64,000 bases of DNA, taken from assembly GCA_963705525.1 (NCBI GenBank), contig CAVPJW010000001.1:1-64000 (forward strand). Direction: 5' to 3'. The notes beneath the pieces are model-generated. The model was not told the DNA's origin. It did no database searches and saw only the letters and a program-made list of their open reading frames with translations. The translations under genes and the position numbers were made by a program. Positions 62,493-64,000 of this stretch are shown here, in pieces (positions within the stretch are counted from its first letter, which is position 1; the number at the start of each line of letters is the position of its first letter). This DNA is from CAVPJW01 sp963705525 (GTDB taxonomy: Bacteria; Acidobacteriota; Vicinamibacteria; Vicinamibacterales; CAVPJW01).

Positions 62493-64000
62493 ATGCAGTC
62501 CAAGCTTCGCCAGTCGCCCGCCCTGCGCGAGGCCGTGATCGTGTTCGCCGGCTTCACGGCGTTGACGCTGCTGCTGACGCTGCCGCTCGCGCTCAGGAGC
62601 AGGGATCACCTTCCGGGAGATCTCGGGGATCCACTCCTCAACACATGGATTCTGGCGTGGGATGCCGATCGTCTGCTGCACGGATTGCAGGGACTCTGGG
62701 ATGCGCCCATCTTCTATCCGGCTACGCACACGCTGGCGTATTCGGAACACCTGCTCGGCGTCGCGGTCCTCGTCGCCCCGGTTCAGTGGCTCACCGGGAA
62801 TCCGGTGTTCTCCTACAACGTCGCGATCGTTCTGGGTTTCGCGATTGCGGGCTCTGGCATGTACCTGCTCGTCCGGTCGCTGCTGGGGCGACGTGATGTG
62901 GCCGTGCTGGCGGGACTGATCTATGCCTTCAATCCCTACCGGTCCCTTCAGATCACGCTCGTGCAGGTGTTGATGTCGGGCTGGATGCCCATCGCGCTCT
63001 GGGCCCTCCATCGGTACTTCGCGACCGGCGCCTTTCGATATTGTCTGGCTCTGGCGGTGGCGTTCGTCGTGCAAGGACTGTCGAACGGATACTTTCTCTT
63101 CTTTCAGATCATTCCAATCGGTATCGCGGGACTCGTGGAATTGTGGTACCGCCGGCCCCCGATCAGGCGATTCATCCTCCACACGCTCGTCGCCGCCGCC
63201 ATCGTGGCTGCGGCGCTCGTGCCCGTCGCACTCGCGTACGCGCAGGTGGGGCTGACGGAACCGCGCACGGGCCCCCGAACCGGGGTCGATCTCAGCTCGT
63301 ACTTCAAGGTGGCATCGATCAACCCGGCGTGGCACTGGTGGCCGAAGCCGGCGTCCGCCGACGGCCACCCCATCGACGAGGTGATGCTCTTTCCAGGTCT
63401 CTTCGCGCTCGCGCTTGCGGCCGTGGCGACCGTCTTGCCTGCGCCGGTTCGCGAATGGCGACGCGTCTTCGGCATCTACGCAGCGATTGCGCTCGTCGCT
63501 GTGGTGGTGTCGATGGGGCCCGAGCCGACGGCGTGGGGCGTGCGGCTTCCGATTGGCGGGTTCTTCCTGCTAGTCTCGAAGACGGTCCCGGGTTTTTCGG
63601 TGCTGCGCGTGCCGGCGCGGCTCGCGACCGTCGTCTTGATCGGGCTGGCGGTGGTGGCCGCGATCGGCGCCGCGCGACTCCTCTCGTCGTCGCCCGAACG
63701 ATGTCGTCCGGCGATTCTCGCCCTGCTGCTGCTGCTCGTGACCGTCGAAGGCGTGCCGTACATGTGGTTCGGCAAGTTCGAGCCCGACCGATCACCGCAG
63801 GAACGCACGGCCTACGCCTGGCTACGGCAAAGCCCACCCGGCATTGTCGTCGAGCTGCCGATGCGCGGGGCGATGGGCGGCATGGAACGCGATCTGACGC
63901 GCGAGTATACGTACAACACACTCCTGCACGGCCACCCAATCATCAACGGTCACAGTCGATTCAGCTCCGACCTCAACCGGTTCCTGATCGGCCCCGGCTC
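62493..64000 (+). CDS. large integral membrane protein, glycosyltransferase-39-like fold, incomplete
   Basis: The frame is open from ATG 62493 to the window end (over 500 residues). It has 10 or more helices with DPLLNTWILAWD early, an acidic loop site typical of lipid-linked GT-C proteins, YAFNPYRSLQ, and VLRVPARLATVVLIGLAVVAAIG. The C-terminal soluble part is starting where the window ends. A role in surface glycan or lipid-linked sugar transfer is likely but not certain. Confidence 0.7.
   Translation, partial: MQSKLRQSPALREAVIVFAGFTALTLLLTLPLALRSRDHLPGDLGDPLLNTWILAWDADRLLHGLQGLWDAPIFYPATHTLAYSEHLLGVAVLVAPVQWLTGNPVFSYNVAIVLGFAIAGSGMYLLVRSLLGRRDVAVLAGLIYAFNPYRSLQITLVQVLMSGWMPIALWALHRYFATGAFRYCLALAVAFVVQGLSNGYFLFFQIIPIGIAGLVELWYRRPPIRRFILHTLVAAAIVAAALVPVALAYAQVGLTEPRTGPRTGVDLSSYFKVASINPAWHWWPKPASADGHPIDEVMLFPGLFALALAAVATVLPAPVREWRRVFGIYAAIALVAVVVSMGPEPTAWGVRLPIGGFFLLVSKTVPGFSVLRVPARLATVVLIGLAVVAAIGAARLLSSSPERCRPAILALLLLLVTVEGVPYMWFGKFEPDRSPQERTAYAWLRQSPPGIVVELPMRGAMGGMERDLTREYTYNTLLHGHPIINGHSRFSSDLNRFLIGPG

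Noticed and set aside
62223..63368. Minus-strand frame of 381 codons at the right end
   Set aside because: It is antisense to the large membrane protein that starts at 62493 and to the start of the transporter.

Overview
The window is GC-rich bacterial DNA with dense genes on both strands, short intergenic spacers and many secreted, Tat-type or lipoprotein enzymes. Large kinase-TM-TPR and kinase-TM-TolB Ser/Thr kinases, YtcJ-like and metal amidohydrolases, NHL and PQQ-sugar-dehydrogenase propellers, GH109/GH29 glycosidases and a P460 remnant together suggest an Acidobacteriota chromosome, probably class Vicinamibacteria. This placement is inferred from gene content only; there is no rRNA in the window.

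Layout. 0-8.9 kb: TerC-like membrane protein, alpha-carbonic anhydrase, sortase-like lipoprotein, three tRNAs (Lys-CTT, Arg-CCG, Arg-TCG), an FAD oxidoreductase with a Rieske tail, a ligase-polymerase LigD, a sulfite-oxidase-fold Mo enzyme and GrpE. 8.9-21.8 kb: a reductive pyrimidine (or hydantoin) catabolic set (NCS1 permease, PreA, malonate/methylmalonate-semialdehyde dehydrogenase, dihydropyrimidinase) interleaved with a GH109-GH29 pair and a TPR kinase. 21.8-41.3 kb: sugar dehydrogenase, amidohydrolase, NHL protein, APC permease, serine hydrolase, a second TPR kinase, a large secreted protein, a di-haem oxidoreductase, a Ste24-type protease and an unusual radical-SAM protein of lower GC.

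41.3-56.0 kb is an integrative island in tRNA-His. A 48-bp exact copy of the tRNA 3' half marks the left end, and a tyrosine integrase whose last codons lie inside the tRNA sits at the right end. It carries a TolB-type kinase, a set of tiny Cys-rich proteins, an IS481 remnant, a cluster of integron attC sites with four cassette ORFs but no integron integrase in view (a CALIN), a brnTA toxin-antitoxin pair with a broken toxin frame, a P460 pseudogene and a truncated DNA methyltransferase. A second island left end, with a tRNA-Lys(TTT) 3' half followed by a block like the one at the first left end, is buried at 52.5 kb, so the island is composite. 56.0-64 kb returns to chromosomal metabolism: three amidohydrolase-2 enzymes, an SDR, a TIM-barrel protein, a sodium:solute symporter and a large membrane protein running off the window.

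Three genome-wide habits show: heptanucleotide-period intergenic repeats, REP-like hairpins at gene ends, and at least 16 single-base indels in otherwise well-preserved genes, mostly +1 insertions. The last may reflect consensus errors as much as gene decay, so genes reported as frameshifted could be intact in the cell.
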